Source of the DNA: Aurelia coerulea
Taxonomy: Eukaryota; Cnidaria; Scyphozoa; Semaeostomeae; Ulmaridae
Assembly: GCA_039566865.1 (NCBI GenBank)
Contig: CM076960.1
Location: 18,520,501 to 18,584,500, forward strand
Length of the DNA stretch: 64,000 nucleotides
Direction: 5' to 3'
Part shown: positions 47,701-54,600 of the stretch, piece after piece
How positions within the stretch are numbered: position 1 is the first letter of the stretch
Layout of the letters: each line of letters begins with the position of its first letter
Made by a program: the position numbers and the translations under genes
The notes under the pieces: model-generated
Seen by the model: only the letters and a program-made list of their open reading frames with translations
Database searches by the model: none
What the model was told of the DNA's origin: nothing

Positions 47701-48677
47701 ACTTGTAAGAGTCTTTCATGACAGTAGTACTAGTCAGTTTAACAAGTTTGTGAAAAGACGAGTGCATGACAAACAAATAATACGATAAATGAGGCAAAAC
47801 AAAAATTCTACAAGATGGCATATCCTCAAAGTTAACACAATATTGCTAAGCCTATCCTGGTGTAGACTTGCCCCAAGTCTATTTCGTCAAAAAAATTTCG
47901 TCAGGTAGACTTATTACAGTTGACAAAACAGACTTAGGGCAGGTCTAATCCTGGTGGGATCATTATCGTAGCCTGCCAGGGCTTTTCATTATAGACTAAT
48001 AAATCGAGTGTCGAAAATATATAAAACAGAATCAACAAACACAACTTGATGTTGCTGCTGCTCCAAATCATATGGGACGGGTGGGGAGGGGGGGGTCTGG
48101 TCAGGAAACGAGCTATCGACGTGTGCCCTTTAGACTCCTGTACAGACTATTTATACTGATACTGTCTATTTCACGTGCAAGAACACAACTTAGAATCACT
48201 GGCACGCTTGTATCCGTGACTCTGTTGTACTCTTTTTCCCTCTCTTGTGACTAAATAAATTTAGTTACTGGAATGGATCAAAGTTTAGTTCAAATATTCA
48301 TCATTACCAAACTTAATATACTGAGCAAAGTCATTAAATTTTTCTTCCAGATCAATCCACGCGGTCAGATCCCTTATCCGGATGAGCACATATATAACGA
48401 GATTCCCGAACAAGGGCCTGCAGATGCCTTCATTCAGAATGATAGCTACGAGCACAGATATGATGAGATGCAAGAACAAGGGCCTGCAGAACCCTTCATC
48501 CAGAATAGTAGTTACGAAGGAGCAAGCTCAATGGAGGTCTTACGAGACGCTGGAAGTTTTGCGCAATTGCAGAGAACGGATGCGGAAGATGAGGACTCCG
48601 AGAGCTTGGAACTGCAATCTGAGATAAGTAGTCGAACGTATTCTATAGAGACAGATCCGTTGATGCCAATTGCTTAA
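32705..48677 (+). CDS. Receptor B: complete Ig/FN3 single-pass receptor, cytokine-receptor-like, 614 aa
   Basis: Ten exons (32705-32756, 34320-34610, 35395-35757, 36490-36647, 37387-37552, 40248-40330, 41882-42113, 46027-46150, 47294-47342, 48351-48677) sum to 1845 bp with every junction in frame. Domains: signal peptide 1-17; Ig-like about 18-114; cysteine-rich domain 115-235; FN3 236-343; FN3 344-448; transmembrane helix about 458-480; tail to 614. The cysteine-rich domain has RCASYVQKNLVSCQL, close to the CxxY...SC pattern of IL6R/gp130-type modules, and NNAGLSRS at the last strand. The tail has six or more tyrosines (YPDE, YNEI, YEHR, YDEM, YEGA, YSIE) and a duplicated segment. Exon phases equal receptor A throughout. 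It is presumably a cell-surface receptor that signals through associated proteins, since it has no kinase. Lack of a clear WSXWS and Box 1 keeps the family assignment tentative. Confidence 0.8.
34320..34610 (+). CDS. Receptor B exon 2: Ig-like domain
   Basis: The acceptor TATCAACTCAG ending at 34319 gives phase 1 and an open frame to the donor GTAAGG at 34611. The stronger-looking acceptor at 34297 would put exon 1 into a frame that stops, so 34319 is chosen. Encodes TTLCRFRG, several NxS/T sites and LDGHYLLKIMFSNGS, similar to GGDYMIKVQMGN in receptor A. Confidence 0.72.
34880..35260. other. Receptor B intron with CCCC-rich inverted repeat remnants
   Basis: GGCCCCTTTCTATTTAGCCCC at the left and AAATAAGCCCCCATTG at the right look like ends of an old repeat element, but the arms are not convincingly complementary. 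No exon seen. Confidence 0.35.
35395..35757 (+). CDS. Receptor B exon 3: cysteine-rich, cytokine-module-like domain
   Basis: Acceptor TCTCAATTTCAG, donor GTACGT; phases 1/1. Eight cysteines: KLCNNTNYICFHLQF, RCASY, VSCQL, ITCKMQW, DICKD and VECLK. Ends YYIMVYGVNNAGLSRSIRF, an FN3-like F-G region. Confidence 0.82.
35914..36405. mobile_element. Foldback element with ACCAGGTGTCC end
   Basis: TACCAGGTGTCCAAAAAGTA at the left; AATACTTTTTTGGGACACTC at the right. Inner inverted pairs are CACCTCCAATCCAGAGCTTTTGGCC / GGCCAAAAGCTCTGG...GAGGTGG. It resembles the CCGGGTG families. Lies between receptor B exons 3 and 4. Confidence 0.65.
36490..36647 (+). CDS. Receptor B exon 4: first half of FN3 domain 1
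   Basis: Acceptor TCTTTTCAG, donor GTAATT; phases 1/0. Encodes STQLKVVWKRPKCKYMEFVY with the FN3 Trp, and GGPWTTLE. Aligns with KLKISWSKPCYHLDYQYRI of receptor A, including the K-P-C spacing. Confidence 0.85.
37387..37552 (+). CDS. Receptor B exon 5: second half of FN3 domain 1
   Basis: Acceptor TATTTCCAG, donor GTAAGT; phases 0/1. Encodes DITGLKPYTNYKVCVESYDE, which aligns directly with SLTGLTPYTNYQICIEAWS in receptor A, the clearest similarity between the two proteins. Confidence 0.9.
38380..38670 (+). pseudogene. LINE reverse transcriptase C-terminal relic
   Basis: Translating from 38417 gives NWLPTKNRADQHTCVNIVKF, then GTAPAYTDKIFHP, one in-frame stop, then RSKFKLNLPFRESNTGQRCL and YLGQKIWNSLSSDLKS. 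These are the conserved tail motifs of jockey/CR1-type retrotransposon polymerases. Dead fragment in a receptor B intron. Confidence 0.72.
38983..39720 (-). mobile_element. Penelope-like element, 3' end, flanked by direct repeats with hammerhead-like motifs
   Basis: On the minus strand, 39560 to 39413 encodes HFTGEGHHGFLKDISIKIID, then RMRESFWQYRLDCFSPKGLN and a stop, the C-terminal part of the GIY-YIG endonuclease of Penelope-like elements. Direct repeats (about 38995-39048 and 39598-39650) flank it like the element's pseudo-LTRs. Each contains, on the minus strand, CTGATGA, a GGC-TTGC-GCC stem-loop and GAAAC. A third, inverted copy on the plus strand (39657-39679) makes a 124-bp palindrome with its neighbour. 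The RT domain is missing. Confidence 0.72.
39738..39896. repeat. Foldback element, about 160 bp
   Basis: GAGGGGCATTTCACTC at the left and GAGTGAAATGCCCCTC at the right are perfect inverted ends. AAAAATCTCGTACGC occurs twice inside as a direct repeat. Related AAGGATTTT/GATTTTT wording occurs near 1130-1200. Confidence 0.72.
40248..40330 (+). CDS. Receptor B exon 6: first half of FN3 domain 2
   Basis: Acceptor TTTTTTACAG, donor GTAAGC; phases 1/0. Encodes APSEAPSKIRPRPIS and WACELVWE ending at the FN3 Trp. Confidence 0.85.
40359..41220. mobile_element. GCATAG-family element interrupted by two nested foldbacks
   Basis: The left end GCATAGGTATCAAATCTTTAG at 40359 belongs to the family at 29299-29821. 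Right-arm remnants (GATGTCATGAAATTGC, AGAAAAGCTACAGATTTCTGC) lie at about 41130-41185. Between them are a foldback at 40498-40683 (ATAGACCTTTTAGCTATTCT ends) and a hammerhead-motif palindrome at about 40721-41095. Confidence 0.55.
40721..41095. mobile_element. Palindromic element with a second hammerhead-like motif pair
   Basis: The arms start TACACAAAATATCTTTAAAT and end in its reverse complement. Each contains CTGATGA, then AGGGTTAAGCCC, then GAAAC (minus strand 40798-40775; plus strand 41006-41029). Arms are about 130 bp. Probably two inverted pseudo-LTRs of a Penelope-like family related to, but different from, the one at 38983-39720. Confidence 0.6.
41882..42113 (+). CDS. Receptor B exon 7: second half of FN3 domain 2
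   Basis: Acceptor ATATCTTGCAG, donor GTGAGC; phases 0/1. Encodes VKYTIIEIRKEK (strand C), YRIEGLSRGVDYLAVLKLCT (E-F) and KGGCTSSKE, where receptor A has KGCNHSAW. Confidence 0.87.
42288..45545 (+). repeat. 152-bp tandem array, about 21 copies, inside a receptor B intron
   Basis: The anchor GACTGAACTGAGTGAATGAC recurs at 42422, 42579, 42731 and so on to 45463, mean spacing 152 bp (some copies 151). Copies differ by a few substitutions (CGGATT/TGATT, CACAAGG/CACAATG, TAATGTC/TAATATC). A minus-strand frame of 61 codons recurs in many copies because of the repeat; I do not regard it as coding. Confidence 0.95.
45564..45997. mobile_element. TIR element with TTA flanks, adjacent to the 152-bp array
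   Basis: TTA then GGCCCCAGTTACACG at the left and a partly inverted CGTGTTTAACTCAGGCC then TTA at the right. Several internal CAGTTACACGA/TCGTGTAACTGCA pairs. It lies within 20 bp of the end of the tandem array and 30 bp before the transmembrane exon. Confidence 0.6.
46027..46150 (+). CDS. Receptor B exon 8: transmembrane segment
   Basis: Acceptor TTTATTTTAG, donor GTAAGT; phases 1/2, as in receptor A. Hydrophobic IIAIVIGSCFLTVLLTLLVI is followed by RSCLKRNN. Confidence 0.9.
46211..46424. repeat. Foldback element, about 214 bp
   Basis: ACACCGTACTCTGTAGAAAG and CTTTCTACAGATTACGGTGT are inverted ends; GAGAGAAAA and TTTTCTCTC lie inside. Receptor B intron between the TM exon and the juxtamembrane exon. 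Confidence 0.72.
46627..47026. mobile_element. 400-bp TIR element with TTA target duplication
   Basis: TTA at 46624-46626 and 47027-47029; ends GGCTGCTTTTCCACTAGCCCGG / CCGGGCAAGTGGAAAGGCAGCC. Interior has GTTTTAACCCG-like pieces but no transposase. Confidence 0.78.
47294..47342 (+). CDS. Receptor B exon 9: juxtamembrane
   Basis: Acceptor TTTGTATAG, donor GTTAGT; phases 2/0. Encodes RQRLEDDPEEIPDDDL, strongly acidic. The position and phases match the receptor A exon 26506-26557. Confidence 0.82.
47449..47624. mobile_element. Palindromic element with GTTGGGGAGACGAGATACGG ends, copy 1
   Basis: GTTGGGGAGACGAGATACGG at the left, CCGTATCTCATCTACCCAAC at the right; inner pair CAGTAGGCTAATGCTCATGCGCA and its reverse complement. 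A second copy lies at 51064-51240. It sits just after a TACCGGGTGTGCC sequence at 47389. Confidence 0.8.
48351..48677 (+). CDS. Receptor B exon 10: tyrosine-rich cytoplasmic tail
   Basis: Acceptor TTTCTTCCAG ends at 48350; TAA at 48675-48677. It starts INPRGQIPYPDEHIYNEI and contains a tandem duplication (EQGPADAFIQNDSYE and EQGPAEPFIQNSSYE). It ends SIETDPLMPIA. YNEI fits the acidic-plus-Ile type of SH2 ligand; no adaptor is proven. Confidence 0.87.
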   Translation: MNPRGQIPYPDEHIYNEIPEQGPADAFIQNDSYEHRYDEMQEQGPAEPFIQNSSYEGASSMEVLRDAGSFAQLQRTDAEDEDSESLELQSEISSRTYSIETDPLMPIA

Positions 48678-49216
48678 TATTATGTAGCAATTGGCATTAA
48701 TTAGCTGTATGTGTTTGTTTTAGTGGTTCTCCTTGTTTGAAATTATGTGATGTCTGAAGGAAGCTTGCAACCAAACAATCGAATTTACAAATTGCCATGT
48801 TTGATTCTAAATTTAAAACGTACATATGCAATTAATGTATTTGGTTGCAAGCTACCTTCATTTTATGCTTGTAGTAGTTTACATGCAGGAAAGACCTCTA
48901 AACACAAAACTCGTCTGTCCCAACGAGTTTTGTCCGCGATTGTGGGTGTAGTATTATGTAGCTTTTAATTGATTTCCCTTTGAATGGCCGCAGGGTCGAC
49001 ATATATTTCGCTGCATGTGGCATCGTCTCTGTAGTATTGTAGCGTAGTTTGTAGGTATTATAATTAGTAAGATGTTTGTAAATTTTTAAAGCACATATAG
49101 AAAAAAGTATTATGCAGTACCTGGTGTTTTGAAATATTTCCCCACCTTTGGGGTACCCTAACTGGGTCAGTCAAGAACAGCATTGGATTCGAATCTTTGC
49201 AAACTTTAGAATTCAA

Positions 49217-49725
49217 GCATAGGGCTCAAATCTTTCAAATCTGTAAAAAGGTGGGTGTAAAAATTCTATGGCATTTTCCTTTGAATTTAATGGCTTGAAA
49301 GGAACTTATGATACTTTGATGTAAATCTGCCATGGAATTTTCTGAGAATCTTGATTTTCTTCAAAATGGCAGCAATTTGATTATTCTTGAAAGAAATCAT
49401 GGAAAATTTTGAAAATTTAAATAATCGTAAATCCTAAACCAATAGAAGAAAACTGATATAACCTTCAAGAAAACCGTATTTTAGGAAGGCCTACAATATG
49501 GTGGCAAGCAGAAATCTGTAGCTTTTCTGGTTTAGGATTTAGAAATTTGATGACGTCATAGCATCAAATCTAATAAATGCTGCCATTTTGAAACTAATCA
49601 AGATATCAATAAATTGCCACGGCAGATTTACAGCAAAAGACCCTAAGCTCCTTGCAAGCCATTTATTTCAAAGAAAACTGTAAAAGAATTTTACACCGAC
49701 CTTTTTAAAGATTTGAGCCCTATGT
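49217..49725. mobile_element. Foldback element, GCATAG family, copy 2
   Basis: GCATAGGGCTCAAATCTTT and AAAGATTTGAGCCCTATG are inverted ends; arms include GGTGTAAAA(A)TTCTATGG-type sequence and AAATTTGATGACGTCA near the centre, as in the copy at 29299-29821. Confidence 0.8.
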
Positions 49726-50600
49726 TTAGAATTCAATGTGTAAAATGTTATTACTGCATTTTATCAAATGAATTGATAGAGGGGAACTTTAAACTGATTG
49801 ACAAAAGTCAATATAATCAATCCAAGAAATACCCAATTTTTGAAGATCTACAAGTTGGTAGCAAGCAAAGATCTGTAGCTTTCATGGTTTATGATTCAAT
49901 TTTAAAGTTGTGGAAGGATTCGATGCCCACGTTCATTTCTTGAGACATTTTTGCGTAAGCCTAGCCTTGCAATACTGCAACAGGCTACAGGACGAACATC
50001 TAGTCAGAATGAACACTGCAAATCTGTTAGAATATATTTGTCACGAATTTGTTTGTCGATATTTTGTAATATATCTTTAAGTGTTTTAATGTAAATTCTA
50101 GCCAACAGTTTTGAATTGTGTGATTTTAGGTTGCAGTATGCAGCAGGTCCGCCTCCTAGAGTGCAGCAGGTCCGCTTCCTGCCTTTTGGAAGTGTTTACT
50201 AGGCCATGTACCTATTATCAACTTGATCATAGGCCCACGAAATGTGACCATCAAATCAATATATGCATCATCGTCGCACACTGGTCACATCGTGAAGCGT
50301 CTAATAGCAACTCCAGAAGGAACACTCGATAAACATTTGGACAAGAAATGCTCATTTTGGCTAACTTCACCTGTGTCCAAAATACCAACAAAAGTAAGGA
50401 AACTTTTCTCTCGACCCCAAAGAATGGCATTTTTCTACAGAACTATGAAAATAGTTACAATTTGCTCAAAACCCCAAAAATAACCATTCATTTATCAAAC
50501 CAAAAGTAAATGTCAAGGAACCCGAAAAATAACCGCAGGCTGAGTTTCAAACAAGGATAATGATACAAGTATCCCATATCCCTATGCACAATATTTATAG

Positions 50601-50812
50601 ACTTGCTCCAAGTCTATCTCTTCCGTCCGTCTACAGTTCCCTGTACAGTAGTTCCTGGATCCGCCATTTCCTGGATCCGCCATTCCAATGTTCCGTCCAG
50701 AGAGCTCTTGACGGAATTTTGGAATGGTAGATCCATGAAATAGCGGATCCAGGAACTACCGTAAAAAGGGAACGGTAGACGGACGGAAGAGATAGACTTG
50801 GGGCAAGTCTAC
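50601..50812. repeat. Foldback element with AGACTTG ends
   Basis: AGACTTGCTCCAAGTCTATC and its counterpart GATAGACTTGGGGCAAGTCT; inner pair TCTTCCGTCCGTCTAC / GTAGACGGACGGAAGA. The same GTAGACTTGCCCCAAGTCTA motif begins a degenerate version at about 47862-47950. Confidence 0.78.
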
Positions 50813-51063
50813 AATATTTATGAATGTTCCTTGGCTAGCAACCGGAGATAGAATGTAATTTTGTGAAAATTTGTCCTTTTTAAATGATTTGATATCTCAT
50901 TCTGCTTTGAAATACCACAAATAAATTCTTTAAATTACATAAATTTCCCCTCCCGGTTAATCAGCCCTTTTTACCCAAGGTCCTTTGCGGGTACAATGGA
51001 GTTTCAGGCTGTTTGCAAATCAAATTTGGCCTAACTGGAGACCATGGCTCCAAACTGCAGTTG

Positions 51064-51240
51064 TTGGAGAGATGAGATACGATTTGTTTGAGGAAACTTA
51101 TGTGTCCCCCCGTGCAGTAGGTTAATGCTCATGCGCCCATCAGAGTTCCAACCCAAAACGATACTGCGCATGAGCATTAACCCACTGCACGGGGGGGCAC
51201 ACAAGTTTCCTCGGACAAACCGTATCTTGTCTCCCCAACA
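51064..51240. mobile_element. Palindromic element with GTTGGGGAGAC ends, copy 2
   Basis: Shares with 47449-47624 the inverted ends, the CCCCGTGCAGTAGGTTAATG/inverse pair and the central AACCCAAAACG. The two copies are about 176 bp each. Confidence 0.8.
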
Positions 51241-51689
51241 AGCAGTAGATGTACCGATGGAAAAGTTTTGATTTAGTTGAACTGTCCTACCAGTTGCACC
51301 GTTGATCTATTGTTTCAGTTTGGATCACTTGTGATTTTCAGACAGTCTGACCTTGTAGCCTGCCCTGTAAAAGACCAGCCAGGGTAGAAATAGCTCTTGA
51401 AACACATGGTAAAAAGACCAATGCATACATTCTCTGCAACATTTCTGGACGTCGAAACACAGTACAGAAACGAAGACGGCTTATTGCTGCTTCCTTGCTT
51501 TAGGTGCATCAATTGTAATAATGCTGTAATATTTTAAATAGGAAGTCTATAAATAAGTTGATATCGTAATTTTCTTTGAAAGGAACAAGGATCTCTCAAC
51601 GTCTTTTTTAACTGTCTTTATCTGGAAATAATCAGTTCCTTTGCTGGGAAAGGACCCTTTTCAAAAACAGCCAATGTTAGCCAAAAGGA

Positions 51690-54600
51690 AAGTCTATAGC
51701 CTTACGATTTATCATACATACACCCTTTTGAAATTCAGCGTTTCCTGCAGCCAGTGGTAATGCCTTACTTTTTGACAAATAATCATTGTTTTGAAAAGGG
51801 CCTATTTTGGGAACCAGGAAAGGCTATAGCCTTACTTTTTTTCCAAAATTGGTATTTTCGAAACGGGCCTATTTTGGGAAAAAAGCAAAGGGTATAGCCT
51901 TACTTTTTGGCCTAAAATCGGTATTTTCAAAAAGGGTATAGCCTTACTCTTTGGCCTAAAATCGGTATTTTCGAAATGGGCCTATTTTGGGAAAAAAGCA
52001 AAGGGTATAGCCTTACTTTTTGGCCTAAAATCGGTATTTTCGAAATGGGCCTATTTTGGGAAAAAGGATAAGGGTATAGCCTTACTTTTTGGTCTAAAAT
52101 CGGTATTTTCGAAAAGGGCCTATTTTCGGAAAAAAGCAAAGAGTATAGCCTTACTTTTTGGTCTAAAATCGGTATTTTCAAAAAGGGCCTATTTTGGGAA
52201 AAAAGCAAAGGCTATAGCCTTACTTTTTGCAAAAATCGGTCTTTTGAAAAAGGGCCTAATTTTGCAAAAAAGCAAAGGCTATAGCCTTACTTTTTGCCCG
52301 AAAATCGGTCTTTTGAAAAAGGGCCTAATTTTGCAAAAAAGCAAAGGCTATAGCCTTACTTTTTGCCCAAAAATCGGTCTTTTGAAAAGGGCCTAATTTT
52401 GCAAAAAAGCAAATGCTATAGCCTTACTTTTTGCCCAAAAATCGGTCTTTTGAAAAGGGCCTAATTTTGCAAAAAAGCAAAGGCTATAGCCTTACTTTTT
52501 GCCCGAAAATCGGTCTTTTGAAAAAGGGCCTAATTTTGCAAAAAAGCAAAGGCTATAGCCTTACTTTTTGCCCAAAAATCGGTCTTTTGAAAAGGGCCTA
52601 ATTTTGCAAAAAAGCAAAGGCTATAGCCTTACTTTTTGCCCAAAAATCGGTCTTTTGAAAAGGGCCTAATTTTGCAAAAAAGCAAAGGCTATAGCCTTAC
52701 TTTTTGCCCAAAAATCGGTCTTTTGAAAAGGGCCTAATTTTGCAAAAAAGCAAAGGCTATAGCCTTACTTTTGCCCGAAAATCGGTCTTTTGAAAAAGGG
52801 CCTAATTTTGCAAAAAAGCAAAGGCTATAGCCTTACTTTTGCCCAAAAATCGGTCTTTTGAAAAAGGGCCTAATTTTGCAAAAAAGCAAAGGCTATAGCC
52901 TTACTTTTTGCCCAAAAATCGGTCTTTTGAAAAGGGCCTAATTTTGCAAAAAAGCAAAGGCTATAGCCTTACTTTTTGCCCAAAAATCTGTCTTTTGAAA
53001 AAGGGCCTAATTTTGCAAAAAAGCAAAGGCTATAGCCTTACTTTTTGCCCAAAAATCGGCCTTTTGAAAAAGGGCCTAATTTTGCAAAAAAGTAAAGGCT
53101 ATAGCCTTACTTTTTGCCCCAAAATCGGTCTTTTGAAAAAGGGCCTAATTTTGCAAAAAAGTAAAGGCTATAGCCTTACTTTTTGCCCAAAAATCGGTCT
53201 TTTGAAAAAGGGCCTAATTTTGCAAAAAAGTAAAGGCTATAGCCTTACTTTTTGCCCAAAAATCGGTCTTTTGAAAAAGGGCCAAATTTTGCAATAAAGC
53301 AAAGGCTATAGCCTTACTCTTTGCCCAAAAAGCGGTCTTTTGAAAAAGGGCCTAATTTTTGCAAAAAAGCAAAGGCTATAGCCTTACTTTTTGCCCAAAA
53401 TCGGTCTTTTGAAAAAGGGCCTAATTTCGCAAAAAAGCAAAGGCTATAGCCTTACTTTTTGCCCAAAAATCGGTCTTTTGAAAAAGGGCCTAATATTGCA
53501 AAAATACAAAGGCTATAGCCTTACTTTTTGCCGAAAAATCGGTCTTTTGAAAAAGGGCCTAATTTTGCAAAAAAGCAAAGGCTAAAGCCTTACTTTTTGC
53601 CCAAAAATCTGTCTTTTTAAAAAGGGCCTAATTTTGCAAAAAAGCAAAGGCTATAGCCTTACTTTTTGCCCAAAAATCGGCCTTTTGAAAAAGGGCCTAA
53701 TTTTGCAAAAAAGTAAAGGCTATAGCCTTACTTTTGCCCAAAAATCGGTCTTTTGAAAAAGGGCCTAATTTTGCAAAAACGTAAAGGCTATGGCCTTACT
53801 TTTTGCCCGAAAATCGGTCTTTTGAAAAAGGGCCTAATTTTGCAAAAAAGCAAAGGCTATAGCCTTACTTTTTGCCGAAAAATCGGTCTTTTGAAAAAGG
53901 GCCTAATTTTGCAAAAAAGCAAAGGCTATAGCCTTACTTTTTGCCCAAAAATCGGTCTTTTGAAAAAGGGCCTAATTTTGCAAAAAAGTAAAGGCTATAG
54001 CCTTACTTTTGCCCGAAAATCGGTCTTTTGAAAAAGGGCCTAATTTTGCAAAAAAGCAAAGGCTATAGCCTTACTTTTTGCCGAAAAATCGGTCTTTTGA
54101 AAAAGGGCCTAATTTTGCAAAAAAGCAAAGGCTATAGCCTTACTTTTGCCCGAAAATCGGTCTTTTGAAAAAGGGCCTAATTTTGCAAAAAAGCAAAGGC
54201 TATAGCCTTACTTTTTGCCGAAAAATCGGTCTTTTGAAAAAGGGCCTAATTTTGCAAAAAAGCAAAGGCTATAGCCTTACTTTTTGCCCAAAAATAGGTC
54301 TTTTGAAAAAGGGCCTAATTTTGCAAAAAAGCAAAGGCTATAGCCTTACTTTTTGCCCAAAAATCGGTCTTTTGAAAAGGGCCTAATTTTGCAAAAAAGC
54401 AAAGGCTATAGCCTTACTTTTGCCCGAAAATCGGTCTTTTGAAAAAGGGCCTAATTTTGCAAAAAAGCAAAGGCTATAGCCTTACTCTTTGCCGAAAAAT
54501 CGGTCTTTTGAAAAAGGGCCTAATTTTGCAAAAAAGCAAAGGCTATAGCCTTACTTTTTGCCCAAAAATCGGTCTTTTGAAAAAGGGCCTAATTTTGCAA

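Larger units (their letters stand above)
48678..51690. other. Downstream region of receptor B, no gene recognised
   Basis: Contains a GCATAG-family foldback (49217-49725), a GATCCGCC foldback (50601-50812), dispersed repeat D (about 50965-51040) and a palindromic element (51064-51240). The stretch 49726-50600 shows only short frames and degenerate repeats. No clear AATAAA close behind the receptor B stop. Confidence 0.55.
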
